Below are positions 1 through 7,537 of a stretch of 14,501 bases of DNA, in pieces. Under the pieces are notes generated by a model. That model had not been told where the DNA came from. It searched no databases and saw nothing but the letters and a program-made list of their open reading frames with translations. Every line of letters begins with the position of its first letter. The first letter of the stretch is position 1. Source of the DNA: an uncultured Clostridia bacterium (GTDB taxonomy: Bacteria > Bacillota > Clostridia > RGIG6154); NCBI GenBank assembly GCA_934457515.1, contig CAKSHV010000006.1, positions 1 through 14,501 of the forward strand, in the 5' to 3' direction. A program made the translations under genes and the position numbers.

Positions 1-1689
1 ATTCAGCTGCACTTTCGCACCAAGCTGCAGTCCGTTTTCCCGTGCCATACGCCATACATTTTCCGACCACGGACTCAGCCCTGGCATAGACAGCGTGTAA
101 TCCATCACATTTGAAGAAACACCGCCCTTTTCAAACGGCATGTCATTTTCACTAACGTTCATCAGCACCACTTTTTTGGGCAGCTGTTTAATTAAGTGTT
201 CAATCTGCTGCGCCGAGAACATTCGTTCCCACGCCCAGGTCAATACGAAAAACTGCATGTTCGGCGCCGCCTCAAAAACCGCGTTCGCCAGCAGCGAAAT
301 GACATCTGCCGTAACGTCCTCCGGTTTTTTCTTGCTGCATATCGGGCACGGTTCATCCGTTTCGGTCATTTTTCTGGAATAACAATGCGTTAAATTTTCA
401 GACATGGAAATGTTAAAAAATCCGCCCAAAAGCGGCACCTCTTCACAGATATGCGTCACCGTTTTAACCAAATAGTCCCGCACTTCGGCATTAGAAGTGC
501 AAAGACATGCCGTTCCTTCATAATAGGTTCTGCCTTTCAGGTCCGGACGACGAATAAAAAATTCCTGCGGCATGCATCGCGGCTCGTTGACATATAAATA
601 AACCTTAATGCCGTAGCGCGCAGCTTTTCCGGTTAAAAGTCTTAAATTCTCCATACGCCTTTCCCAATTCCGACATAAACTTTCATCAAACGGATATGGA
701 GCAAGCTTAGAAAAAACGCCCTGTATCCACACGCCGTTTATGCCGCATTCAGCATACTTTTTAAGCAGCGAGTCCGGAAACGAAACCGAAATATCACGGT
801 CCAGACAATCGCTGTAGAGTCCGCAAAACGAGTAAATAAATCTTGTTTTAATAACCGGAACGCGTTTAAACGTCCCAATTTTCAGATTGCCGCTTTTCGC
901 CTTATTCAGAATAAAGTTCAGTCCGCGCAAAATGCCGACCGCGGACGCTGCATGAATTACTATTTTGTTTTCGCAAATCCGCATCTCATGGTATTCCTCT
1001 TCCTCATGCATTAAATCCAAATAAAGTAAAATTTCGGCATCCGCCTTGTCTAAAACACGAACCGAAAAACGCTCTTGAAGATCTGCCTTAAAATCCCTCG
1101 CATACAGTGCGCACATTTCATTGTTTGTGTAATCTTTCACACACCACGTATCGGAAAAATAAAATGACTGCTGCTCCGACCCTTCCGATTTTTTATATAC
1201 GTCATTCCAAAAATCAAAAGGTTTTGCCGCATCTTCGCAATCAAGCGGATAAACATATCGTTTCATCCATTTCTTTATTCGCGCCGCACCCTCGTGTTCT
1301 TCGCGCGTCAGCGGTCTGTACAAAACAGGCTTGCAGTCAAATTTAAAGAATCCGAATTTAACATATAAAAAATCGTCCTCTTTTAAAACAAAGCTAAGCC
1401 GTTCTTCCGACCAGTTTAAAAGCTCTAATATTTGTTCATACGGCAAAATATCCCAAACACTTCTTAATATGGAAATGTAGCCCTTTTCTACCCATTCGTC
1501 CGTGTTATTCTGCTCTTTCAATCCCATTTCAAAAGCCAAAGCGCGAACCGTTTCGGCATCTGTTTTTAAAACACAGCCAAGCCGCGCACAGGGAACCATG
1601 TCCCAGCAGCGAAAAATAAGCGCCTGCATTGCCGTCGGAAAATGCGGAATTGACACCGTTTTTTCCTTGATTAAAGGCAAATATGCCAT
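1..1689 (-). CDS. Putative glycoside hydrolase-like protein (GH20/GH67-type fold), 3' end cut by window edge
   Basis: The frame is open for 563 codons from ATG at 1689 to the window edge, so the C-terminus is missing. An AAGGGG ribosome binding site lies about 10 nt upstream of the start. There is no signal peptide or membrane segment, so the protein is probably cytoplasmic. Residues 24-120 look like two helix-turn-helix-like blocks (TDAETVRALAFEMGL near 43-57; YEQILELLNWSEERL near 84-98). Residues about 205-270 resemble the zincin-like domain that precedes the barrel in GH20, GH67 and related enzymes, including HAASAVGILRGLNFIL. From about 280 the pattern suits a TIM barrel: KYAECGINGVWIQG, AARYGIKVYLYVNEPR, CLCTSNAEVRDYLV, SMSENLTHC, CPIC (448-451) and TWAWERM. 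I cannot assign the catalytic residues or the substrate; E431 is one candidate acid. The gene has its own promoter and does not look co-transcribed with nifJ. The fold class is a moderate-confidence inference; the reading frame itself is certain. Confidence 0.72.
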   Translation of the reverse strand, partial: MAYLPLIKEKTVSIPHFPTAMQALIFRCWDMVPCARLGCVLKTDAETVRALAFEMGLKEQNNTDEWVEKGYISILRSVWDILPYEQILELLNWSEERLSFVLKEDDFLYVKFGFFKFDCKPVLYRPLTREEHEGAARIKKWMKRYVYPLDCEDAAKPFDFWNDVYKKSEGSEQQSFYFSDTWCVKDYTNNEMCALYARDFKADLQERFSVRVLDKADAEILLYLDLMHEEEEYHEMRICENKIVIHAASAVGILRGLNFILNKAKSGNLKIGTFKRVPVIKTRFIYSFCGLYSDCLDRDISVSFPDSLLKKYAECGINGVWIQGVFSKLAPYPFDESLCRNWERRMENLRLLTGKAARYGIKVYLYVNEPRCMPQEFFIRRPDLKGRTYYEGTACLCTSNAEVRDYLVKTVTHICEEVPLLGGFFNISMSENLTHCYSRKMTETDEPCPICSKKKPEDVTADVISLLANAVFEAAPNMQFFVLTWAWERMFSAQQIEHLIKQLPKKVVLMNVSENDMPFEKGGVSSNVMDYTLSMPGLSPWSENVWRMARENGLQLGAKVQLN

Positions 1690-1727
1690 TGTATTCTATC
1701 CCCTTTTTTTCCATAAAATTTAAGTTC

Positions 1728-1756
1728 AATATATCATATTCCACTTTTCTTGTCAA
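1728..1756 (-). promoter_or_regulatory. Sigma-A promoter for the hydrolase-like gene
   Basis: The -35 box TTGACA (1756-1751) is a perfect match. A 17-nt spacer leads to the -10 box TATATT (1733-1728), which is preceded by TGA, an extended -10. The predicted start near 1721 gives a leader of about 32 nt containing the AAGGGG ribosome binding site. It lies just downstream of the nifJ terminator, so the hydrolase-like gene is probably its own unit. Confidence 0.8.
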
Positions 1757-1818
1757 CCGTTTTTTGCACGAAAAAACATTCTGCGTTTCTGATTTTCAGC
1801 ACGCTGTATTTCTCAATT

Positions 1819-1856
1819 AAAACAGCAGCAAGGCATTGCCTTGCTGCTGTTTTTTT
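1819..1856 (-). terminator. Intrinsic terminator downstream of nifJ (may act in both directions)
   Basis: A perfect 12-bp GC-containing stem (CAGCAGCAAGGC pairing with GCCTTGCTGCTG) extends to 16 bp with flanking A/T pairs and closes a 3-nt loop. It begins about 20 nt after the nifJ stop codon. On the minus strand the U-tract is short (TTTTAATT); on the plus strand it is longer (seven T, A, three T), so the hairpin could also stop transcription from the opposite side. Confidence 0.85.
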
Positions 1857-1876
1857 ATTTCATGCAAACGGATGAA

Positions 1877-4800
1877 TTATTCTTCGTCCCAAAGTTTTGC
1901 ATATTTGTTCAGATATTCATACTTCTCTTTTGCAACTTCTTCCGCTTTGTTGAACAGCTTTTCAGCTCTTTCGGGGAAGGACTGTGCCAAGCGCGCATAA
2001 CGGGTTTCGCTCTTAATAAAGTCAATGTAATCCGTTGTCGGTGCTTTGGAATCTATGGTGAATACCTTCTTGCCCTCAGCTTTTGCTGCAGGATTGAAGC
2101 GGAACATATTCCAATAACCTGCGTCAACAGCCTTCTTCATTTCAAGCTGGCAGTTGCTCATGCCGCCTTTAACACCGTGCATTTCGCAGGGAGCGTAGCC
2201 GATGATTAACGACGGACCCGGATAAGCTTCAGCTTCGGTCATTGCCTTTAAGGTCTGGTTCATGTCAGCGCCCATAGCGATCTGAGCAACATATACATAG
2301 CCGTAAGACATAGCGATTTCAGCCAAATTCTTCTTGTTCATCGCTTTACCTGCTGCAGCAAACTGTGCAACCTGACCGATGTTGGAAGCCTTAGATGCCT
2401 GACCGCCGGTGTTGGAGTAAACTTCGGTATCGAATACCATAACGTTTACATCTTCGCCGGATGCCAAAACGTGGTCTAAGCCGCCGAAACCGATATCATA
2501 TGCCCAACCGTCGCCGCCGAAGATCCAAACGGACTTCTTGGACAGATAGTCTTTTTCAGCAAGAATCTTAGCGCAAAGATCGCATTTATCTGCTGTCTTT
2601 TCCAGTTCAGCAACGAGTGCTTTGGTTGCGCCTTCGTTTTCTTTGCCGTTGTCTTTTGTATCTAAGAATTTCTGCGCTGTTGCTTTGAGTTCAGCCGGAG
2701 CTTTTTCGCTTGCAACAACTTCTTCAACGTAACCGATTAAGCGGTTGCGGATAGTCTTCTGACCGAGATACATACCCAAACCGTGTTCAGCGTTGTCCTC
2801 GAACAAGGAGTTTGCCCAAGCCGGACCGTGACCCGATTCTTTGTTTACGGTGTACGGTGTAGCCGGTGCAGAACCGCCCCAAATGGACGAACAGCCTGTT
2901 GCGTTGGAGATATACATTCTCTCACCGAAGAGCTGTGTAATCAAACGCGCATACGATGTTTCCGCACAGCCTGCGCACGAACCGGAGAATTCAAGCAGCG
3001 GCTGTTTGAACTGGCTGCCTTTAACGGTTGTGTTAATCAGTTCGGGCTTTTCGGAAACGTTTGCTACCGCATAATCAAATGCAGCCTGCTGGTCGAGCTG
3101 AGATTCCTGAGAAACCATTTCAATAGCCATTTTTTCGGGTGCATTATCTCTGATTGCTTTTGCGGATACCGGGCAAGCCTTAACACAAAGCGTACAACCC
3201 ATACAATCCATCGGGCTGATTGCCATTGTGAATTTATAATCAGTCTTAATAACCGGTTTTTCGGTGAACTTTGTAACTTTCGGTGCGTTAGCAGCTTCTT
3301 CAGCCGTCATAGCGAACGGTCTGATGGTTGCATGCGGGCAAACGAAGGCACAGTTGTTACACTGAATACAATTCTCGGGATGCCATACCGGAACGGATAC
3401 GGCAACACCGCGTTTTTCATAAGCTGCAGCGCCCTGCGGCATTGTACCGTCTGCCATATCTTTGAATGCGGATACCGGCAGCTCGTCGCCGTTCATTAAG
3501 GAAACGGGCTCTACAATGTTGTTAACGAAGTCAACCAAATCTTTTCTGTCGCCTGTTGCGGGAGCCTTTGTTTCGGTAACTTTAGCATCTTTCCATGCAG
3601 CGGGAACGTCAACCTCTACCATTGCGTTTGCGCCGGCATCGATTGCTTTGTAGTTGAGTTCAACGATAGCTTCACCCTTTTTAATGTAGGATTTGTAAGC
3701 CATCTTCTTCATATATTCAATTGCTTCATCCTTGGGCAGGATGTTTGCAAGCGCAAAGAATGCGGACTGCAGAACGGTGTTCTTAACCTTCGGATTTCCG
3801 ATTTCTTTTGCAGCAATGTTTGTTGCATTGATGATGTAGAACTTAATGTTGTTGTTTGCAATGTATGCCTTAACGGGTGCGGGCAGGTGTTTGTCAAGCT
3901 CGCTTACGTCCCACATGCAGTCTAACATGAATGTACCGCCCGGCTTAACGTCCTGAACGATTTTATAGCCTTTTAAGATGTAGGAAGAGTTATGGCATGC
4001 AACAAAGTCTGCTTTTGTTACATAGTAAGGCGATTTGATTACCTTGTCACCGAAACGAAGGTGGGAAATGGTAACGCCGCCTGTTTTCTTCGAGTCATAC
4101 TGGAAGTATGCCTGAATGAATTTATCTGTGTGGTCACCGATGATCTTAATGGAGTTCTTGTTTGCACCAACGGTACCGTCGCCGCCGAGACCCCAGAACT
4201 TGCAGGAGATTGTGCCTTCTGCCGCTGTGTCGGGACATGCTTTTTCCGGAAGAGAATGGCCGGTAACATCATCTACGATACCGATTGTGAAGTGGTTCTT
4301 CGGTTCATCCTGCGCTAAGTTTTCATATACAGCGAAAACGCTTGCCGGAGGAGTATCTTTCGAACCTAATCCGTATCTGCCGCCTACAACCTTAGCTGTA
4401 ACGCCTTCGGAAGCAAGAGCTGCAACAACGTCTAAGTAAAGCGGTTCGCCCAAAGAGCCGGGTTCTTTTGTTCTGTCTAAAACTGCAATCTTCTTAACAG
4501 TCTTCGGTAAAGCTTCAACCAGTTTATCTGCGCAGAACGGTCTGTACAGACGAACTTTAACCAAACCAACTTTTTCGCCGTGTGCGTTCATGTAGTCGAT
4601 AACTTCTTCGGAAACGTCGCAGATAGAACCCATTGCAATGATAACGCGTTCTGCGTCCGGCGCACCGTAGTAGTTAAACAGTTTATAGTTTGTGCCGATT
4701 TTCTTATTTACTTTGTCCATGTACTCTTCTACGATAGCCGGCAGCTTTTCGTAGTATTCGTTACATGCTTCTCTGTGCTGGAAGAAAATATCGCCGTTTT

Positions 4801-5479
4801 CAGCCGAGCCGCGGAGAACCGGGTGCTGCGGATTGATTGCGCGCTGACGGAATGCTTTAACAGCGTCCATATCAACCATTTCAGCCAAATCTTTGTAATC
4901 CCAAACTTCAATCTTCTGAATTTCGTGCGATGTGCGGAAACCGTCGAAGAAGTTTAAGAACGGAACTCTGCCCTTAATGGTTGAAAGGTGTGCAACAGCG
5001 CCGAGATCCATGATTTCCTGCTGGTTTGTTTCAGCAAGCATAGCATAACCTGTCTGACGACATGCATAAACGTCCGAATGGTCGCCGAAAATGTTCAGTG
5101 CATGAGATGCAACGCAGCGAGCCGATACATGAATAACGTTCGGCAGCAATTCGCCGGCAATTTTATACATGTTCGGAATCATCAGAAGCAAGCCCTGCGA
5201 TGCCGTATATGTTGTGGTCAGAGCGCCTGCTGCGAGGGAACCGTGAACAGCGCCTGCTGCGCCGCCTTCGGACTGCATTTCAACCATTTTTACACGGTCG
5301 CCGAAGATATTTCTTGCAGGTTCTCCGAAAATATTCTTGTCTGTTGCCGACCATGTGTCGGTTACTTCAGCCATCGGGCTTGAAGGTGTGATGGGATAAA
5401 TAGCTGCAACTTCGGTGAACGCATAGCTCACGTGTGCGGCAGCGGTATTACCATCCATGGAAATCTTTTTTCTTGCCAT
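1877..5479 (-). CDS. nifJ: Pyruvate:ferredoxin (flavodoxin) oxidoreductase, single-chain PFOR
   Basis: This 1200-residue enzyme oxidises pyruvate with CoA to acetyl-CoA and CO2 and passes electrons to ferredoxin; it is central to anaerobic fermentation and acts in the cytoplasm. The fused architecture is complete. The N-terminal pyrimidine-binding part has YPITPSSPMAE (28-38) and a CoA-side motif near SARCVASHALNIFGDHSD (119-136). The gamma-type domain has GLGGDGTVGANKNS (430-443). Two [4Fe-4S] ferredoxin motifs follow: C704/C707/C710/C714 and C759/C762/C765/C769. The proximal cluster ligands match C835, C838, C863 and C1098. The TPP/Mg motif is GGDGWAYDIG (988-997) with YSNTGGQ (1021-1027). 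The length agrees with family members of about 1170-1230 residues. The start follows AAAGGAGAT at good spacing. It has its own strong promoter and terminator. Compared with neighbours it seems to use more GCA/GCT and fewer GCG/GCC codons, consistent with high expression. Confidence 0.98.
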   Translation of the reverse strand: MARKKISMDGNTAAAHVSYAFTEVAAIYPITPSSPMAEVTDTWSATDKNIFGEPARNIFGDRVKMVEMQSEGGAAGAVHGSLAAGALTTTYTASQGLLLMIPNMYKIAGELLPNVIHVSARCVASHALNIFGDHSDVYACRQTGYAMLAETNQQEIMDLGAVAHLSTIKGRVPFLNFFDGFRTSHEIQKIEVWDYKDLAEMVDMDAVKAFRQRAINPQHPVLRGSAENGDIFFQHREACNEYYEKLPAIVEEYMDKVNKKIGTNYKLFNYYGAPDAERVIIAMGSICDVSEEVIDYMNAHGEKVGLVKVRLYRPFCADKLVEALPKTVKKIAVLDRTKEPGSLGEPLYLDVVAALASEGVTAKVVGGRYGLGSKDTPPASVFAVYENLAQDEPKNHFTIGIVDDVTGHSLPEKACPDTAAEGTISCKFWGLGGDGTVGANKNSIKIIGDHTDKFIQAYFQYDSKKTGGVTISHLRFGDKVIKSPYYVTKADFVACHNSSYILKGYKIVQDVKPGGTFMLDCMWDVSELDKHLPAPVKAYIANNNIKFYIINATNIAAKEIGNPKVKNTVLQSAFFALANILPKDEAIEYMKKMAYKSYIKKGEAIVELNYKAIDAGANAMVEVDVPAAWKDAKVTETKAPATGDRKDLVDFVNNIVEPVSLMNGDELPVSAFKDMADGTMPQGAAAYEKRGVAVSVPVWHPENCIQCNNCAFVCPHATIRPFAMTAEEAANAPKVTKFTEKPVIKTDYKFTMAISPMDCMGCTLCVKACPVSAKAIRDNAPEKMAIEMVSQESQLDQQAAFDYAVANVSEKPELINTTVKGSQFKQPLLEFSGSCAGCAETSYARLITQLFGERMYISNATGCSSIWGGSAPATPYTVNKESGHGPAWANSLFEDNAEHGLGMYLGQKTIRNRLIGYVEEVVASEKAPAELKATAQKFLDTKDNGKENEGATKALVAELEKTADKCDLCAKILAEKDYLSKKSVWIFGGDGWAYDIGFGGLDHVLASGEDVNVMVFDTEVYSNTGGQASKASNIGQVAQFAAAGKAMNKKNLAEIAMSYGYVYVAQIAMGADMNQTLKAMTEAEAYPGPSLIIGYAPCEMHGVKGGMSNCQLEMKKAVDAGYWNMFRFNPAAKAEGKKVFTIDSKAPTTDYIDFIKSETRYARLAQSFPERAEKLFNKAEEVAKEKYEYLNKYAKLWDEE

Positions 5480-5525
5480 GTTTTTTATCTCCTTTCAATT
5501 TAAAAAACAATCTTACACAAAGACT

Positions 5526-5554
5526 ATTATAGCACTTTTTTTCTGCGTTGTAAA
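5526..5554 (-). promoter_or_regulatory. Sigma-A promoter for nifJ
   Basis: The -35 box TTTACA (5554-5549), a 17-nt spacer and a perfect -10 box TATAAT (5531-5526) form a near-consensus promoter. Transcription should start near 5519, leaving a leader of about 40 nt with the AAAGGAGAT ribosome binding site. I see no clear operator or riboswitch in this short leader. Confidence 0.88.
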
Positions 5555-5577
5555 CCACTTTATGAAATTTTTTTGCA

Positions 5578-5616
5578 GAAAAAAGGCAGTTTTGCAAACT
5601 TCATGCGAAAACTGCC
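5578..5616 (-). terminator. Intrinsic terminator downstream of trxB
   Basis: On the minus strand, GGCAGTTTT (5616-5608) pairs with AAAACTGCC (5593-5585). The inner loop can form a further GC/GC pair. The stem is followed directly by TTTTTTCTGC. It begins 8 nt after the trxB stop codon and ends about 24 nt before the nifJ -35 box, separating the two units. Confidence 0.85.
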
Positions 5617-5623
5617 CGAAAAA

Positions 5624-6496
5624 TCATATTTTTTGAAGGTATTCAATGGCGGATTTTGCCGCTTTTGCGCCGTCCCCCGCCGCCGTTATAATCTGGCGCT
5701 GATTGGTGTTTGTCACATCTCCCGCCGCAAAAACGCCTTTGCGCGAGGTTTCCATGCGCGCATTTACTTTAATTCCGCCGCCGTCTGTTTCAAGCATGCC
5801 TTTCACTAAGCCGTCTGCGGGCATACTGCCGATGGCAACGAACAAACCGTCACACTCGATTTCGCGCGTTTCGGTGCGCACGCCCGAAAGGCGTCCGTCC
5901 TTTTGCAAAAATTCCGTAATATTGCTGTTTAAAACAAACTCGACATTTTCGGCATTTTTCAGTTTTTCAACCGCCGCGGGTTCTGCACGGAACGCGTTGC
6001 GCCGATGCACGACAAACACTTTTTTGCAAAGCTTGGACAGATAAATTGCGTCAAACACGGCGGTGTTGCCGCCGCCCGCCACCACAACCGTCTTGCCGCG
6101 GAAGAAATTGCCGTCGCACGCAGCACAATACGAAATGCCGCGCCCCGTAAGCGCCTCTTCGCCGTCAAGTCCCAGTTTTCTATGCTCGGTGCCCATGGCA
6201 AGAATGATTGCACGGCACTTTGTTCCGTTCACTGTCATTTCGTCAAAATCGATATTTGTAACCGTTTCGCTTTTGATTTCCGCGCCGCTCTTCTCTGCCT
6301 GACGGCGAACGGTTTCCATCAGTGTAAACCCATCCGTTTCAATAATGCCGGGATAATTTTCAATTTTGGCGGCATTGACCGTCTGTCCGCCGTACGTTGC
6401 GGCGAAAGCAACGGTTTTAAGCCCCGCCCGCGCAGTATACATCGCGGCCGTAAGCCCCGCTGCGCCACCGCCGACAACCGCCACATCTATATTCAT
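5624..6496 (-). CDS. trxB: Thioredoxin reductase, NADPH-dependent FAD type
   Basis: This 290-residue flavoprotein probably transfers electrons from NADPH through FAD and a redox disulfide to thioredoxin in the cytoplasm. The N-terminal FAD motif is VGGGAAGLTAA (8-18). The redox-active disulfide is CAAC at 124-127, where the family usually has CATC or CAVC. The NADPH-domain glycine motif is GGGNTAVFDA (141-150), and HRRNAFRA (164-171) carries the arginines that bind the 2'-phosphate of NADPH, so ferredoxin-dependent relatives lacking this motif are less likely. The C-terminal FAD motif is AAGDVTN (257-263). It is slightly short of the usual 300-315 residues but complete. Its start follows AAGGAGG, which overlaps the apbE stop region; the genes are 16 nt apart and surely co-transcribed. 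No thioredoxin gene is adjacent, so the partner is unknown, and another disulfide substrate remains possible. Confidence 0.9.
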   Translation of the reverse strand: MNIDVAVVGGGAAGLTAAMYTARAGLKTVAFAATYGGQTVNAAKIENYPGIIETDGFTLMETVRRQAEKSGAEIKSETVTNIDFDEMTVNGTKCRAIILAMGTEHRKLGLDGEEALTGRGISYCAACDGNFFRGKTVVVAGGGNTAVFDAIYLSKLCKKVFVVHRRNAFRAEPAAVEKLKNAENVEFVLNSNITEFLQKDGRLSGVRTETREIECDGLFVAIGSMPADGLVKGMLETDGGGIKVNARMETSRKGVFAAGDVTNTNQRQIITAAGDGAKAAKSAIEYLQKI

Positions 6497-6512
6497 ATGT
6501 TAAGCCCTCCTT

Positions 6513-7481
6513 TTACATGACAACCTGTTTGTATTTTCCGTTCACATCACTTAAATTCCCTGCAATCCCTTTTGTGCAGTACAGCGTATCGGACGTTAGA
6601 ACAATCACTTCAACCGCCCCAAACGACTGATACATTTCAAAGATTTTCTCCTTACCCATAACCAAAAACGCGGTGGAAAGCACATCGCACACCGTGCCGC
6701 TGTCCCCGATGACAGTCACCGACAAAATGTCGTTTTCCGCAGGATAGCCGGTTTTCGGGTCTAAAATATGGTGCCGCCGTTTTCCGCTGTCATCAATGAA
6801 ATACCGCTGATACACACCCGAGGTCACCACCGCCCTGTCGCAAACCGTAACCGCGCACGCAAGCGCGGATTCGGTGTCGCTCGGCTCTTTAATCCCGATT
6901 TTTTGTGTGCCTTTCGAATACACGTTGCCGCCCAAATCCAAAACGGCGTCTTTCACACCCGATTCGTTCATAATGTCAACCAGCCTGTCGGTCACATACC
7001 CTTTAGTCACAGCACCAAAATCCGCCTCGACCCCGTTTAAACGCACTTTTGAATCCGTAAACGAAACCTTGTCCGCCCCGAAATCCGAAAACGCGATTTT
7101 TTCGGGCACGTGCGGATGCTCTGTCTCAAATCCCCATGCGTCGGACAGCTTTTTTAAGGTAAAATCAAACGCGCCGCCTGTCTTTTTATAGTATGTATAA
7201 AGCTGCTTTGAAAGAGAGACAATCTCTTTATCTTCGCTCTCTTCGCTTTCATTTAACGCATACACGGCCGAATCCGCGCTGTACGCATTCATTTTTTTAT
7301 CGTATTTTTCTATGCAGCCCTCCATTTTGTCAATCACCTTGCCGCCGCCCTTTATTTTTATGGTGCAGTATGTGTCCATCGCAAACATTGAGCGGCTTTT
7401 CCACGTGTAGTTTTCCCGTCCCCAAAGCACAAGCAAAATGGTAATCAAAATGAGCAGCGCAAATCCTATCTTTTTTTTCAA
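6513..7481 (-). CDS. apbE: FAD:protein FMN transferase (ApbE family)
   Basis: ApbE attaches FMN from FAD covalently to Ser/Thr of extracytoplasmic flavoproteins such as RnfG/RnfD or NqrC-type subunits. The N-terminus is a hydrophobic anchor of about 18 residues after three lysines; no lipobox cysteine is visible, so I infer a membrane-anchored protein facing outside. Family motifs, counted from the TTG start: MDTYCTIK (35-42), GGAFDFT (102-108), DFGAVTKGY (154-162), LDLGGNV (181-187), VVTSGVYQRYF (218-228), HHILDPKTGYP (237-247) and CDVLSTAFLVMG (265-276). The C-terminus is complete at 322 residues. I chose TTG at 7481 because AGGTGAT lies at ideal spacing before it. The in-frame GTG at 7490 (325 residues) has no ribosome binding site and would sit only 2-4 nt from the predicted transcription start. 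Downstream trxB is in the same operon. No flavinylation target is visible in this window. Confidence 0.92.
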   Translation of the reverse strand: MKKKIGFALLILITILLVLWGRENYTWKSRSMFAMDTYCTIKIKGGGKVIDKMEGCIEKYDKKMNAYSADSAVYALNESEESEDKEIVSLSKQLYTYYKKTGGAFDFTLKKLSDAWGFETEHPHVPEKIAFSDFGADKVSFTDSKVRLNGVEADFGAVTKGYVTDRLVDIMNESGVKDAVLDLGGNVYSKGTQKIGIKEPSDTESALACAVTVCDRAVVTSGVYQRYFIDDSGKRRHHILDPKTGYPAENDILSVTVIGDSGTVCDVLSTAFLVMGKEKIFEMYQSFGAVEVIVLTSDTLYCTKGIAGNLSDVNGKYKQVVM

Positions 7482-7499
7482 TACAATCACCTATAAGGT

Positions 7500-7528
7500 A
7501 TTGTACCGCAAAACAACCTTTCTGTCAA
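7500..7528 (-). promoter_or_regulatory. Sigma-A promoter for apbE-trxB
   Basis: A perfect -35 box TTGACA (7528-7523), a 17-nt spacer and the -10 box TACAAT (7505-7500) lie directly after the noc stop codon (7538). Transcription should begin around 7494-7492, only about 10-13 nt before the TTG start of apbE. There is no terminator between noc and this promoter, so noc transcripts probably also read into apbE. Confidence 0.85.
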
Positions 7529-7537
7529 CTTCCTTTC

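Noticed and set aside
1529..1756. Small minus-strand frame starting at an upstream ATG before the hydrolase-like gene
   Set aside because: It is out of frame with the 563-codon open frame that continues to the window edge, has no ribosome binding site of its own, and part of it lies in the promoter.
2783..3499. Long plus-strand open frame opposite nifJ (238 codons)
   Set aside because: It is antisense to a well-conserved PFOR domain, has cysteine-rich low-sense composition and no recognisable motif; it is a shadow of codon usage on the other strand. The same applies to other plus-strand frames across the window.
7397..7412. CACGTG-centred sequence resembling parS
   Set aside because: About 10 of 16 positions match, with a poor right half, inside apbE coding sequence. 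It is too weak to call, and other CACGTG cores in the window are worse.
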